A stretch of DNA of 64,000 nucleotides from Uliginosibacterium sp. (GTDB lineage: Bacteria; Pseudomonadota; Gammaproteobacteria; Burkholderiales; Rhodocyclaceae): positions 539,176-603,175 of the forward strand of contig JADKDZ010000001.1 in assembly GCA_016718265.1 (NCBI GenBank), written 5' to 3'. Position 1 is the first letter of the stretch, and each line of letters opens with the position of its first letter. The notes beneath the pieces were generated by a model that made no database searches, had not been told where the DNA came from, and saw nothing but the letters and a program-made list of their open reading frames with translations. Both the position numbers and the translations under genes were made by a program. Below, in pieces: positions 1 through 8,667 of the stretch.

Positions 1-21
1 CCTGACTCACCCGCGAGGCAG

Positions 22-182
22 GCCGGAGAGCAAGGCTGCATAAGGCTTTGCGGGAGGTTTCCGTAGGGCGTCAACAAGCCTGTCCTGAGCCCGTCGAAGG
101 GCGAAGCGTCAATTTGCGCAGCAAATGGCGCCGGATGGTGACGGGCGCCACGATCAGACGTGCAGCGCCCTACAATCGCGCC
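22..182. repeat. Imperfect direct repeat, left copy, flanking the toxin-antitoxin pair
   Basis: This stretch resembles 1033-1212 over most of its length. Shared blocks include AGAGCAAGGCTGC, GGCTTTGCGGGAGGT, CCTGTCCTGAGCCCGTCGAA and GCGCCCTAC close to the end. The CCTGTCCTGAGCCCGTCGAA core (79-98) also recurs as an inverted pair near 24284-24361, so it belongs to a dispersed genomic repeat family. No coding capacity is supported. Identity was judged by eye. Confidence 0.7.
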
Positions 183-619
183 ATCCAACCCAGCGCATCA
201 GCGGGCGACAGGATCAGCAGCTCGCCCACGCGCTCCAGATCCAGCAGATCACGATCCCCGCTCACCAGCACCGCTGCCTCACCCGCCAAAGCGGTGTGGA
301 TGAACTTGTCATCATCCTGGTCGCGGCTGTGCGCTTGGCAGGTCAAGTCCGGATGCGCGTCCAGCTCGACCCACTCCGCGATGGAATCCACATCGCGCAG
401 AAAGGCCTGACGCTGCTCGATGGAAACGTAACGATCAAACTTCGGGCGCCACAGCCGGTCCTGCAACTCGGCAAAAGTCTGTGCCGAAAAAACCGGCCGG
501 GCCATCAGGATTACATGACGTGTCAGCTGTGCTGGCGCACCCGTTTTCGTCAGCAAACCGCTGATCCACACATTCGTGTCGATCACCACGCGCAGCGAAG
601 GCGGCCTCATCCGGGTCAA
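170..619 (-). CDS. PIN-domain toxin of a type II toxin-antitoxin system
   Basis: Predicted PIN-fold endoribonuclease of the COG1569 type. The acidic metal-binding residues expected for the fold are visible: D14 in VVIDTN, E51 in the helix after the second strand, D104 in the QDDDKF segment, and D122/D124 in SGDRDLL. At 149 residues it is full length for the family. It lies directly downstream of a Phd/YefM-type antitoxin and overlaps its stop codon if the TTG at 619 is the start; an ATG at 610 is an equally reasonable start. The pair would be co-transcribed and autoregulated, as is usual for such modules. The RNA target cannot be read from the sequence. Confidence 0.85.
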   Translation of the reverse strand: MTRMRPPSLRVVIDTNVWISGLLTKTGAPAQLTRHVILMARPVFSAQTFAELQDRLWRPKFDRYVSIEQRQAFLRDVDSIAEWVELDAHPDLTCQAHSRDQDDDKFIHTALAGEAAVLVSGDRDLLDLERVGELLILSPADALGWMARL

Positions 620-867
620 CTCTCGTCAGCCAGCAACTCGTCGAGCTTCTCCGGCGTCAGCCCGGCACGCGCCGCCGCGTCCGCAGTCTCGTCCATCGTC
701 TTCACCAGACGATCCGCATAAAACTGACGCATCGCCTCGTAATCGCTGGCCGACACCATCACGCCCACTACCCGGTCGCGGCGCATCACGCGCACCGGCT
801 CCTTCTGCGCGAGATCGATGAACTCACCAAAGCGGGTCTTGGCTTCGTTGGCCGTAAAGGTTTGCAT
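616..867 (-). CDS. Antitoxin of the Phd/YefM family
   Basis: Small protein of 83 residues starting MQTFTANEAKTRFGEF, which matches the N-terminal DNA-binding part of Phd/YefM antitoxins (T-x-N-E-A-K-x-x-F). The C-terminal half is acidic and helical, as expected for the segment that wraps the toxin. The start at 867 is chosen because AGAGG sits 8 bases upstream; a GTG at 876 would lie inside that ribosome binding site. The gene precedes the PIN toxin, with translational overlap. It should neutralise the toxin and repress the shared promoter upstream of 880. Confidence 0.85.
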   Translation of the reverse strand: MQTFTANEAKTRFGEFIDLAQKEPVRVMRRDRVVGVMVSASDYEAMRQFYADRLVKTMDETADAAARAGLTPEKLDELLADES

Positions 868-1032
868 GGCTCGCACCTCTCAAGTACTGGGACAGCCTGA
901 GCATAGTCGAATCGTTCGATTCGTTCAAATCAAGCGATCCGCGTTCAGACATAGTGGCTTGCCAAGCCGCATCGGACGGGCCTCTTCCGCACGCCCACCG
1001 GGAAACGCCTGTCACACCTACCTCGCAGACAT

Positions 1033-1212
1033 GGCAGGCGGAAGAGCAAGGCTGCGTGCGGCTTTGCGGGAGGTCGTCGTAGAGCGTCAAGAAGCCTGTC
1101 CTGAGCCCGTCGAAGGGCGAAGCACATTGCGCCGGATGGGGAATGCGTAACGACCAAACATCCGGCGCAATTCGCTGCGCTCATTGTTCCCTGCGGCGCC
1201 CTACGACTGCGC
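1033..1212. repeat. Imperfect direct repeat, right copy
   Basis: Second copy of the repeat at 22-182, in the same orientation. It shares AGAGCAAGGCTGC, GGCTTTGCGGGAGGT and the core CCTGTCCTGAGCCCGTCGAA (1095-1114), and both copies end near a GCGCCCTAC block. This copy has an extra internal palindrome built from CCGGATG and CATCCGG (about 1133-1165). The two copies bracket the toxin-antitoxin genes, as if the module arrived by or is bounded by repeat-mediated recombination. Confidence 0.7.
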
Positions 1213-1293
1213 CGAACGCGGTAAGTGGAATCGCCTAAATCAGTGCAATCGAATTACGATTCGTCAAATAGTAAACGCAACGAAGGAACTGAC

Positions 1294-2149
1294 GTGGCGA
1301 AGGGAGAGAACTGGAATGATGCGGAAATTGCCGCCACGGTGGCGGACTACATGCGGATGTATGTGCTTGATAGATCTGGCCAGCAATACAACAAAAGCGA
1401 GCATCGACGCAAATTGCTGCAGTTGCTGGATGGCCGAAGTGACGCTGCTGTCGAACTAAAGCATCAGAATATCAGCGCCGTTTTGCTTGGCCTTGAATGT
1501 CACTGGCTACCTGGATATAAGCCTCGAGGAAATTATCAACGCGCTCTTGCGGAATGCGTTGAGGATTGGATAAACAGCCACCCCCGAGTTCGACGTTGTG
1601 TCACGAGCAGCCGCAGAGCAACCTGCCTTTGTACCGAGTGAAGTAGATTTTCAACGGATGGTAGTTGAAGCCCCAAAACCAACCCTCTTGGCAAACCAGC
1701 CGCTCAAACCGTACTCCGTCCCATTGCGAGCTACATCCAAGCGTGATTACGTAGCACGTGAAGCAAGAAACTCAGCTCTTGGCAAAGCTGGAGAGTTACT
1801 CGCGCTTGAGTTTGAGAAGTTTCGGCTGTGCGCGGCAGGACATAGTGATCTGGCGGAACAGGTCCAACATGTCTCAATGACAAGGGGCGATGGCCTTGGC
1901 TATGACATTTTGTCGTTCGAGCCAACAGGCAAGGAGCGCTTCGTGGAGGTCAAAACAACAGCTTTTGCAAAAGAAACTCCGTTTTTCGCCTCACGAAACG
2001 AAGTCGAATTTGCTCGTGAGGCGTCAGATCAATTCCACCTGTACCGACTGTTTGACTTCCGCAAGACGCCAAAGCTGTTCTCGCTGCAGGGCGATCTAGC
2101 GCAATACTGCACACTTGATCCTGTTAACTACCTTTGCCAGTTTCAGTAG
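1294..2149 (+). pseudogene. DUF3883 (NO VEIN-type) nuclease-like protein, frameshifted
   Basis: Two frames together make one protein of about 284 residues. The first part (GTG at 1294, AAGGA 6 bases upstream) is a helical domain with NKSEHRRKLL and HQNISAVLLGL motifs, common N-terminal to DUF3883. The second part, read from about 1583 in the next frame, contains GYDILSF and FVEVKTT, a PD-(D/E)XK-like nuclease signature typical of DUF3883. The break falls on a run of five C at 1581-1585; removing one C gives a smooth join (SHPEFDVVS). It is either a real disruption or a homopolymer sequencing error. DUF3883 proteins often occur in restriction or defence islands, but no partner gene is visible here. 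Confidence 0.75.
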
Positions 2150-2471
2150 CACCGCGGCAGGTCGCTTACCAAATAGAGTGCGCGTGGCTCTCTGTCTGCT
2201 ACCACGCGCACGCACCTTGGAAGAACAGCAAGTCATCGAGCCAGAAGAAGCGGGGGCTCCGCTATTGGTTCGCTCACTCAGCGCGAGAACCTCTTCACTG
2301 CGCAACCGATCAGGTTTCACCGCAGGTCGCAGTCCACCCACATTTGCCGCGTTACGAACGGGCTAAAAACCGCTAGGATTCGGGCAGGGCCAGTCTGGGC
2401 GTCGCGGCTTTCGTTAAGCGCGGCGGACCACACAGCATTCATCGTCACCCAACCAAGTTTCGGGGTTATCC
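2150..2471. other. Intergenic stretch without a recognised gene
   Basis: These 322 bases separate the broken DUF3883 gene from the VOC gene. Open frames here are short, overlap in several frames and match no family I recognise. No terminator hairpin or clear promoter was seen. The VOC promoter presumably lies in the last 100 bases. Confidence 0.5.
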
Positions 2472-3347
2472 ATGGGGATTTTTAAAGGCGTCGAACACGT
2501 TGCGATTTTTTCTGCCGACACCCGGCGGTTGGCGGACTGGTACGTCCAGTACCTGGACATGCGCGTGATTCAGGACAATGGGCAAGGCACGCTGTTCCTG
2601 CTGATGGCCGATGGCTCGATCGTCGAGTTGATCCCGACGCCTGGGGGGGAGACGGCCAGCGTGTTGCCGCAGCCGAAAGAGAGCGGCATTCATCATCTGG
2701 CGTTTGCCGTGGATGCCGACAATTTTGGTGCGGCGGTTCATCGGCTAGTCAGCGAGGCTGAAGCGGAGCCCGTAGGGGATACGCCGCGTCACTTTCCGGA
2801 GCGGCTGGCAACCTTTCACTTCCGCGACCCGGACGGCAACATCCTCCACCTGATTTCGCGTGGCAACCGGCTCTCGCTGGCAGCACCGCTGATGTTGAGT
2901 GCTGCGCCTAAGAACACGCTGCTCAAAGGGATCGAGCACATCGGAATCATTGCGCGTGACCCGGACAGCCTCCGGCAGTGGTATGTCACGGCGCTCGGCT
3001 TCCGCCTGATCGTGCGGGACGACGGCCGCGGGACGGCGTTCGTGATGACGCCGGATGGGCGCTCGATTCTGGAATTCACACAGGCGGAGCGTGATCGTGG
3101 AGTGCTGCCGTACAACGCGCCGGGCCTGCGCCATATTGCGATTGCGGTGGATCCGGAGGATGCGGATCGCGCGTCGCGGCTGCTGAAAGCGGATCGTGTG
3201 GAGGTGCTGGAGGAGTACCAGAAGCTGCCGAATGGCCAGCACCTGTTCTATTTCCGTGACCCGGAGGGCAATGTGCTTCACCTGATTGCCCGGGCGGAAA
3301 CCTTTGGTGGCGTAAGCCACGTGCACTGTAGATACGATCGGCATTGA
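2472..3347 (+). CDS. Tandem VOC-family (glyoxalase/dioxygenase fold) protein
   Basis: A 291-residue protein made of two related VOC modules, roughly residues 5-135 and 155-280. Each begins with a strand of the form GxEHxxI (GVEHVAIF, GIEHIGII), has a central HHLAFAVD or LRHIAIAVD strand, and ends in FRDPDGNILHLI or FRDPEGNVLHLI. The His and Glu residues at these positions are the usual metal ligands of the superfamily. Extradiol dioxygenases and glyoxalases both use this fold, so the substrate cannot be assigned. It is followed after 10 bases by a diguanylate cyclase, which need not be functionally linked. Confidence 0.8.
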   Translation: MGIFKGVEHVAIFSADTRRLADWYVQYLDMRVIQDNGQGTLFLLMADGSIVELIPTPGGETASVLPQPKESGIHHLAFAVDADNFGAAVHRLVSEAEAEPVGDTPRHFPERLATFHFRDPDGNILHLISRGNRLSLAAPLMLSAAPKNTLLKGIEHIGIIARDPDSLRQWYVTALGFRLIVRDDGRGTAFVMTPDGRSILEFTQAERDRGVLPYNAPGLRHIAIAVDPEDADRASRLLKADRVEVLEEYQKLPNGQHLFYFRDPEGNVLHLIARAETFGGVSHVHCRYDRH

Positions 3348-3357
3348 CACGCATTGC

Positions 3358-4893
3358 GTGATCAGTGCCGAGGCTGTATCCCCCACATTCATGCGTGCCT
3401 ACGCGCTGACGACTCCTTCGATCTGGCTGATCCTGTCTGGCGCGCTGTGCGTCATCTTGAGCATTTCAGCCTGGCAGCGGCGGGCGGGGGACTTTCCGCG
3501 CAATTTCTCGCTGGCCCTGCTGGCCATTGCGGCCTATTCGTTTGGCTATGCGCTGGAGCTGGGTGCGCGCGACCTTGCCGCGATGCAGTTTGCGCTGCGG
3601 ATCGAGTACATCGGGATTCCCTTCATCAGCAGCATCTGGACCTTGATGGCTTACAGCTATGTCAACCAGCGCCCGATGCAGCGGATTCATACGGCGCTGT
3701 TGTTCGCGATCCCTGCACTGAGCTTCGTTATTTTTCAGACCAACGAACTCCATCAACTGTTCTATGCCGACCTGGCCTACCGCCAGGTGGAGGGTCTGGC
3801 GATCGCGCAGATCCAGCGCGGGCCGTGGTACTACGTGCACACGGCCTACTCGAACCTGTGCTTCTTCGCCTATAACGCCCTGTTGCTGCGCTCTTGCCTG
3901 CAGGCCCAGCCTGTGTACCGGGCGCAGGCGGTGTTGCTGATGCTATCGTCGCTGGCACCTTGGGTCTGCATGCTGTTGTTCCTGTTCGGCGCCAGCCCGA
4001 ACGGTATTGACCTCAATCCCTTTGGTCTGGCGGTTGCAGGCATCCTGAGTGCTGTGGCGGTCTGGCGCTACAAGTTCCTCCACCTGGTGCCGATGGCACG
4101 TGACGTCGTATTCAGCAGCATCGAAGAAGGCGTGGTGATTGTGGATGAGGCGCACCGGATCATCGATTTCAATCGCGCGGCCACCGGCATCTTCCCGCAG
4201 CTTGCTGCGGGCTCGATCGGTACGCCGCTCGCTACGCTGCCGGATGGTCAAGCCCTGAGCGCTATCCTGTCTGTCGACGGGGCAAGCTGCTTTCAGCAAC
4301 GCACGGCAGAAGGAATGCGCGACTATGAGGTCAAGCATTCGCTCTTGCGCGGCTACCGCAACCTGCCAATGGGCAAGGCGATCCTGATTCAGGATGTGAG
4401 TGCGCGTGTCGCACTGGAACGCCAGCTGCTGGACCTCGCCACCCACGATGAGCTGACGGGGCTGCACAATCGACGCCATCTGATGGCACAGGCCGAAAGC
4501 GCCTTTCAGCTCGCGGCCCGGCACGACCGCCCGCTCTCGGTGCTGATCTGCGATGTGGATCACTTCAAGCACGTGAACGATTCGCTCGGCCACCTGGCCG
4601 GCGATGCCCTGCTGCGAAACATTGCGGCCTGCCTGCAACATCGCTTGCGTCACACCGATGTCTGCGGTCGATACGGCGGCGATGAGTTTGTCGTTGTCCT
4701 CCCCGAAACCAGGCTGGACGTGGCTCAGCACATCGCCGCCGCGCTCACAGAGTACGTGCTCGCACAGACCGGGCACGGTCTCAGCATTGGCGCGGCTTGC
4801 CGACAAGCCAGCACGGCGGGCTTCCTTGATCTGCTGCGCGACGCGGATCAGGACTTGTATGCCCGCAAGCAGGCACGTCGATCAATGCGCTGA
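3358..4893 (+). CDS. Membrane diguanylate cyclase, 7TM-PAS-GGDEF
   Basis: Predicted to make cyclic di-GMP from two GTP at the inner membrane. The first 225 residues or so form seven hydrophobic segments like the N-terminal 7TM sensor region of some histidine kinases. A PAS domain follows (about 235-340), then a GGDEF domain starting at DELTGLHNRRHL. The active site GGDEF is at residues 440-444 and an RHTD inhibitory site (residues 431-434) lies exactly five residues before it, so product inhibition is expected. The GTG at 3358 has no good ribosome binding site; the ATG at 3391 (MRAYAL) is an alternative start. The sensed signal is unknown. Confidence 0.88.
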   Translation: MISAEAVSPTFMRAYALTTPSIWLILSGALCVILSISAWQRRAGDFPRNFSLALLAIAAYSFGYALELGARDLAAMQFALRIEYIGIPFISSIWTLMAYSYVNQRPMQRIHTALLFAIPALSFVIFQTNELHQLFYADLAYRQVEGLAIAQIQRGPWYYVHTAYSNLCFFAYNALLLRSCLQAQPVYRAQAVLLMLSSLAPWVCMLLFLFGASPNGIDLNPFGLAVAGILSAVAVWRYKFLHLVPMARDVVFSSIEEGVVIVDEAHRIIDFNRAATGIFPQLAAGSIGTPLATLPDGQALSAILSVDGASCFQQRTAEGMRDYEVKHSLLRGYRNLPMGKAILIQDVSARVALERQLLDLATHDELTGLHNRRHLMAQAESAFQLAARHDRPLSVLICDVDHFKHVNDSLGHLAGDALLRNIAACLQHRLRHTDVCGRYGGDEFVVVLPETRLDVAQHIAAALTEYVLAQTGHGLSIGAACRQASTAGFLDLLRDADQDLYARKQARRSMR

Positions 4894-4901
4894 GCGACTT
4901 T

Positions 4902-5474
4902 TCAGAACATCTTGCCCAGATTCAGCAAGGCTGCCAGGCCCAGCACGGCAAAGACCGCGGCACAGGCCGCGTGCACAAGCTTGATCGGCACCCGTCGGGT
5001 GAGCTGATCGCCAAAATAGACCACCGGTGCATTCGCCAGCATCATGCCGAGTGTCGTGCCCGCCACGACCGCGAACAAACTGCTGTATTTCGCTGCCAGC
5101 GCTACCGTTGCGATCTGGGTCTTGTCACCCATCTCGACGATGAAGAACGCGATCACCGTCGTCAAAAAGGCGCCGAATCTCTCTGGACGGGTACCTTCGT
5201 CATCATCAAGCTTGTCGGGAATCAGCATCCAGGCAGCCATGGCAAGGAAAGACAAACCGAGAATCCAGCGCATGGCGTCCGGGCCAAGGTACTGAGTGAT
5301 CCACTGGCCCACCGCCGCGGCGCAGGCATGATTGACAAGGGTAGCGACCAGAATGCCCACGCAGATGGGCAGCGGTTTTTTCAAGCGCGCGGCGAGCACA
5401 AGCGCAAGGAGCTGGGTTTTGTCGCCCATTTCCGCAAGGGCAACAATACCGGTCGAGACGAGGAAGGCTTCCAT
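4902..5474 (-). CDS. GDT1/TMEM165 (UPF0016) family manganese exporter
   Basis: A 190-residue membrane protein with about six hydrophobic segments and two copies of the family signature E-x-G-D-K-T/S, seen here as EMGDKTQ in each half. Members export Mn2+ (or Ca2+) and protect against manganese excess. The start is set at the ATG at 5474 (MEAFLVS), because the longer frame upstream encodes an untypical N-terminus and coincides with a yybP-ykoY riboswitch. That manganese-sensing leader strongly supports the assignment as a Mn2+ exporter. It lies downstream of lgt on the same strand and converges with the diguanylate cyclase gene, 8 bases apart. Confidence 0.9.
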   Translation of the reverse strand: MEAFLVSTGIVALAEMGDKTQLLALVLAARLKKPLPICVGILVATLVNHACAAAVGQWITQYLGPDAMRWILGLSFLAMAAWMLIPDKLDDDEGTRPERFGAFLTTVIAFFIVEMGDKTQIATVALAAKYSSLFAVVAGTTLGMMLANAPVVYFGDQLTRRVPIKLVHAACAAVFAVLGLAALLNLGKMF

Positions 5475-5523
5475 GGTGAGATCACGGCGGGTCGGCGAAA
5501 AATGACCAATGACTGACACAGCC

Positions 5524-5645
5524 CGCCAACCCGCGTTGACGCCGCACCAGTCAAAGGTCTCGCCAAGCTGCGCCCCCTGCACCATGGTCGATGACCAAGT
5601 CTGTTGATGCAGGGCCTTCTTGCTGAAGGAGGCTACTCCCCGATG
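5524..5645 (-). promoter_or_regulatory. yybP-ykoY manganese riboswitch
   Basis: On the minus strand the leader carries both conserved internal-loop blocks of the yybP-ykoY aptamer: GGGGAGTAGC (5632-5641) and GGCGAGACCTTT (5553-5564), separated by a variable helical arm. Downstream, GCGGGTTGGCG (5524-5534) can pair over 11 bases, with one G-U pair, with CGCCGACCCGC (5487-5497), which ends 12 bases before the start codon. This helix is the likely expression platform. It has no U-tract, so control of translation is more likely than termination. The riboswitch is followed by a UPF0016 exporter, a known partner of this RNA class. Confidence 0.88.
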
Positions 5646-5660
5646 ACGGCGCGGATTCTA

Positions 5661-6515
5661 TCAGGTTTTCTTGCGCCGATACGCCCACACCACCATGGCC
5701 ACACCGGCCAGGATCATGGGCAGGCTCAACCACTGCCCCATCGACAGATTGAACCGGAGCAAGCCCAGGAAGGCATCCGGCTCTCGACCAAACTCGGCAA
5801 TGAACCGGAACCCGCCATACCCCAGCAGGAACACACCGGAGGCAGCCCCGACTGGCCGTGGCTTGCGTGTGAAGAACCAGAGCAGGACAAACAGCAGCAG
5901 TCCCTCCAGCGCAAACTGGTAGAGCTGTGAGGGATGGCGTGGCAAGGCGCCGAACTGTGCCAGAACGGGCTCCAGCGCAGGATTCATCGCGGCAGCCATG
6001 GAATCGGCCTCGCGTGCCTGAGGGAACAACATCGCCCACGGCACCTCCGCTGCGCTCACCCGCCCCCAGAGCTCGCCATTGATGAAATTGCCCAGGCGCC
6101 CTGCTGCCAGCCCCGTCGGCACCAGCGGCGCGACAAAGTCGCCCACCTGCAGAAAACTGCGCCCGGTCTTGCGCCCGAACAGCCACAAGGCCACCAGCAC
6201 GCCCAGAAAACCGCCATGAAACGCCATCCCGCCCTGCCACACGGCGAAGATTTCAAACGGATGGCTCAGGTAATACTCGGGCTTGTAGAACAGTACATAG
6301 CCCAGGCGCCCCCCCAACACGACGCCCAGCATGCCGTAGAACAGCAGGTCATCGAGATCCTTGTAGGTCCAGCCCAGACCCGGCTGGCTGCGCGCACGGT
6401 AGCGGCCAAGAAACAGGAACAAGAGAAACGCCGCGAGATACATCAAGCCATACCAGCGCACATGAAGCGGGCCAAGCGACATTGCGACGGGATCAAATTG
6501 CGGATGTATGAGCAT
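5661..6515 (-). CDS. lgt: Prolipoprotein diacylglyceryl transferase
   Basis: Transfers diacylglyceryl from phosphatidylglycerol to the lipobox cysteine of preprolipoproteins, the first step of lipoprotein maturation at the inner membrane. The 284-residue length fits the family. Seven hydrophobic segments are visible, along with the Lgt signature GRLGNFINGELWGR, the HGG segment in GGMAFHGGFLGV, and RHPSQLYQFALEG. It is divergent from ilvD, an arrangement common in betaproteobacteria, and is followed on the same strand by the manganese riboswitch and exporter. It would process several lipoproteins in this window, including LolB and the VWA lipoprotein. Confidence 0.96.
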   Translation of the reverse strand: MLIHPQFDPVAMSLGPLHVRWYGLMYLAAFLLFLFLGRYRARSQPGLGWTYKDLDDLLFYGMLGVVLGGRLGYVLFYKPEYYLSHPFEIFAVWQGGMAFHGGFLGVLVALWLFGRKTGRSFLQVGDFVAPLVPTGLAAGRLGNFINGELWGRVSAAEVPWAMLFPQAREADSMAAAMNPALEPVLAQFGALPRHPSQLYQFALEGLLLFVLLWFFTRKPRPVGAASGVFLLGYGGFRFIAEFGREPDAFLGLLRFNLSMGQWLSLPMILAGVAMVVWAYRRKKT

Positions 6516-6606
6516 GTTGCGTGGCTTGGGCTAAAATCAAGGATTGCAATTGAACCACAACGATGCGCCCGGCGTGACATTCCGCCGCGCGATGGAGACC
6601 CCCACC

Positions 6607-8466
6607 ATGCCTCAATACCGTTCCCATACCTCGACCCACGGCCGCAACATGGCCGGCGCACGCTCGCTCTGGCGTGCCACTGGCATGAAAGACGGGGACT
6701 TCGGCAAACCCATCATTGCCGTGGTCAGTTTTACCCAGTTTGTGCCAGGTCACGTTCACCTCAAGGATCTGGGGCAGATGGTGGCACGCGAGATTGAGGC
6801 TGCCGGCGGCGTTGCCAAGGAATTCAATACCATTGCCGTCGACGATGGCATTGCGATGGGTCACGGCGGCATGCTCTATTCCCTGCCGTCTCGCGAGCTG
6901 ATTGCCGACTCGGTGGAATACATGGTGAATGCGCACTGTGCTGACGCCATGGTCTGTATCAGCAATTGCGACAAGATCACCCCCGGAATGCTGATGGCGT
7001 CTATGCGCCTGAACATCCCGACCATCTTCGTCTCGGGCGGTCCGATGGAAGCCGGGAAAATCGTCGCCACTGATACGGCGGGCGAAAAGATCGTCAAGCT
7101 CGACCTGATTGACGCCATGATCAAGGCCGCAGACAAATCAGTCTCTGACGCAGAGGTGGCGGAGATCGAACGCTCAGCCTGCCCCACCTGCGGCTCATGC
7201 TCGGGCATGTTTACGGCAAATTCGATGAACTGCCTGACCGAAGCGCTGGGACTCTCGCTGCCCGGCAATGGCACGATCGTGGCCACCCACGCGGATCGCA
7301 AGCAACTCTTCCTCCGCGCCGGCCGCCTGATCGTTGATCTGGCGAAGCGGTATTACGAGAAGAACGATGAGAAAGCGCTGCCCCGCGCTATTGCCACGTT
7401 TGCCGCGTTCGAAAACGCCATGAGCCTGGACGTCGCCATGGGCGGGTCGACCAACACTGTTCTTCACCTCCTGGCTGCCGCGCGCGAAGGGGGCGTGAAT
7501 TTCACCATGGCCGATATCGACCGGATTTCGCGCAAGGTCCCTTGCCTGTGCAAGGTGGCACCGGCGACCGACAAGTACCACATCGAAGACGTGCATCGGG
7601 CAGGCGGCGTGATGGGGATTCTCGGTGAACTGGATCGCGCGGGGCTCCTCAACCACGGCACCTACACCGTCCATAGCCACACCATGAAGGGCGCACTGGA
7701 ACGCTGGGATGTCATGCACGCCAGCGATCCGGCTGTGCTGGAATTTTATCGGGCAGCTCCGGGCGGATTCCCGACACAAGAGGCGTTCTGCCAGCAGCGG
7801 CGCTACAACGAGCTGGATATGGACCGCACCGCCGGCTGTATTCGCGACAAGCGCAATGCCTACTCGCAGGACGGCGGTCTGGCTGTGCTGAGTGGCAACA
7901 TCGCCCGCAACGGCTGCATCGTAAAAACCGCAGGGGTGGACGAATCGATCTGGACCTTCACGGGCAAAGCGCGTGTCTATGAAAGCCAGGACGATGCGGT
8001 GGCCGGGATTCTCGGTGAAGAAGTGCAGGCTGGCGACGTTGTCGTCATCCGCTATGAAGGCCCGAAAGGCGGCCCTGGCATGCAGGAGATGCTCTATCCG
8101 ACCTCCTACCTCAAGAGCCGCGGCTTGGGCAAACAATGCGCGCTGCTGACCGATGGCCGCTTCTCTGGTGGCACCTCCGGCCTCTCGATCGGTCACGCCT
8201 CGCCCGAGGCGGCATGTGGCGGCGAGATCGGCCTGGTTGAAGATGGCGACACCATCGAAATCGACATCCCCAACCGGCGCATCCATCTGGCAATCTCGGA
8301 CGCTGAGATGGCAAAAAGACGGGCGGCAATGGAGGCCAGTGGCAGCGACGCCTGGAAACCCGTCAACCGCGTCCGCCATGTCTCTGCAGCGCTACAGGCC
8401 TATGCGGCCCTGACGACGTCTGCTGACACGGGCGCGATTCGTGACGTGACACAGCTTCAGCGCTGA
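6607..8466 (+). CDS. ilvD: Dihydroxy-acid dehydratase
   Basis: Converts 2,3-dihydroxy-isovalerate and 2,3-dihydroxy-3-methylvalerate to the 2-keto acids in valine and isoleucine synthesis. The start is the ATG at 6607 (MPQYRSHTST), with GGAGA eight bases upstream, giving 619 residues, close to the E. coli enzyme. Cluster ligands are visible in CISNCDKITPGML and CPTCGSCSGMFTANSMNCL, consistent with an oxygen-sensitive [4Fe-4S] enzyme. Other family motifs are DGRFSGGTSGLSIGHASPEA and the N-terminal GARSLWRATG. A rho-independent terminator follows, so it is probably transcribed alone from a promoter in the 91-base gap with lgt. Confidence 0.97.
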   Translation: MPQYRSHTSTHGRNMAGARSLWRATGMKDGDFGKPIIAVVSFTQFVPGHVHLKDLGQMVAREIEAAGGVAKEFNTIAVDDGIAMGHGGMLYSLPSRELIADSVEYMVNAHCADAMVCISNCDKITPGMLMASMRLNIPTIFVSGGPMEAGKIVATDTAGEKIVKLDLIDAMIKAADKSVSDAEVAEIERSACPTCGSCSGMFTANSMNCLTEALGLSLPGNGTIVATHADRKQLFLRAGRLIVDLAKRYYEKNDEKALPRAIATFAAFENAMSLDVAMGGSTNTVLHLLAAAREGGVNFTMADIDRISRKVPCLCKVAPATDKYHIEDVHRAGGVMGILGELDRAGLLNHGTYTVHSHTMKGALERWDVMHASDPAVLEFYRAAPGGFPTQEAFCQQRRYNELDMDRTAGCIRDKRNAYSQDGGLAVLSGNIARNGCIVKTAGVDESIWTFTGKARVYESQDDAVAGILGEEVQAGDVVVIRYEGPKGGPGMQEMLYPTSYLKSRGLGKQCALLTDGRFSGGTSGLSIGHASPEAACGGEIGLVEDGDTIEIDIPNRRIHLAISDAEMAKRRAAMEASGSDAWKPVNRVRHVSAALQAYAALTTSADTGAIRDVTQLQR

Positions 8467-8487
8467 GACCGGCCCGAGTGCCGCATC

Positions 8488-8511
8488 AAGAGGCCCTGCG
8501 GGGCCTCTTTT
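8488..8511 (+). terminator. Rho-independent terminator after ilvD
   Basis: The hairpin AAGAGGCCC-TGCG-GGGCCTCTT is followed by a T-run, 21 bases after the ilvD stop codon. Confidence 0.9.
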
Positions 8512-8667
8512 CATTCTGGGCTGATCGCCTGGCTCCCGCATCAAGCAGCAACGCGCGCCGTTTCTGCTATCTCTTTTGACTTAATGACACTCCAGTTTTT
8601 GCCCGAACGGCCGTTACTGTCCAGAGACGCCAGCCAACCCCGTTTTGCGAGTATCTGAAGACCTGCC

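Noticed and set aside
5475..5585. N-terminal extension of the manganese exporter frame
   Set aside because: The extra codons coincide with the conserved riboswitch loop and do not resemble the family.
7195..8379. 394-codon open frame antisense to ilvD
   Set aside because: It is the mirror of a highly conserved coding sequence in GC-rich DNA, with no family motif or ribosome binding site.
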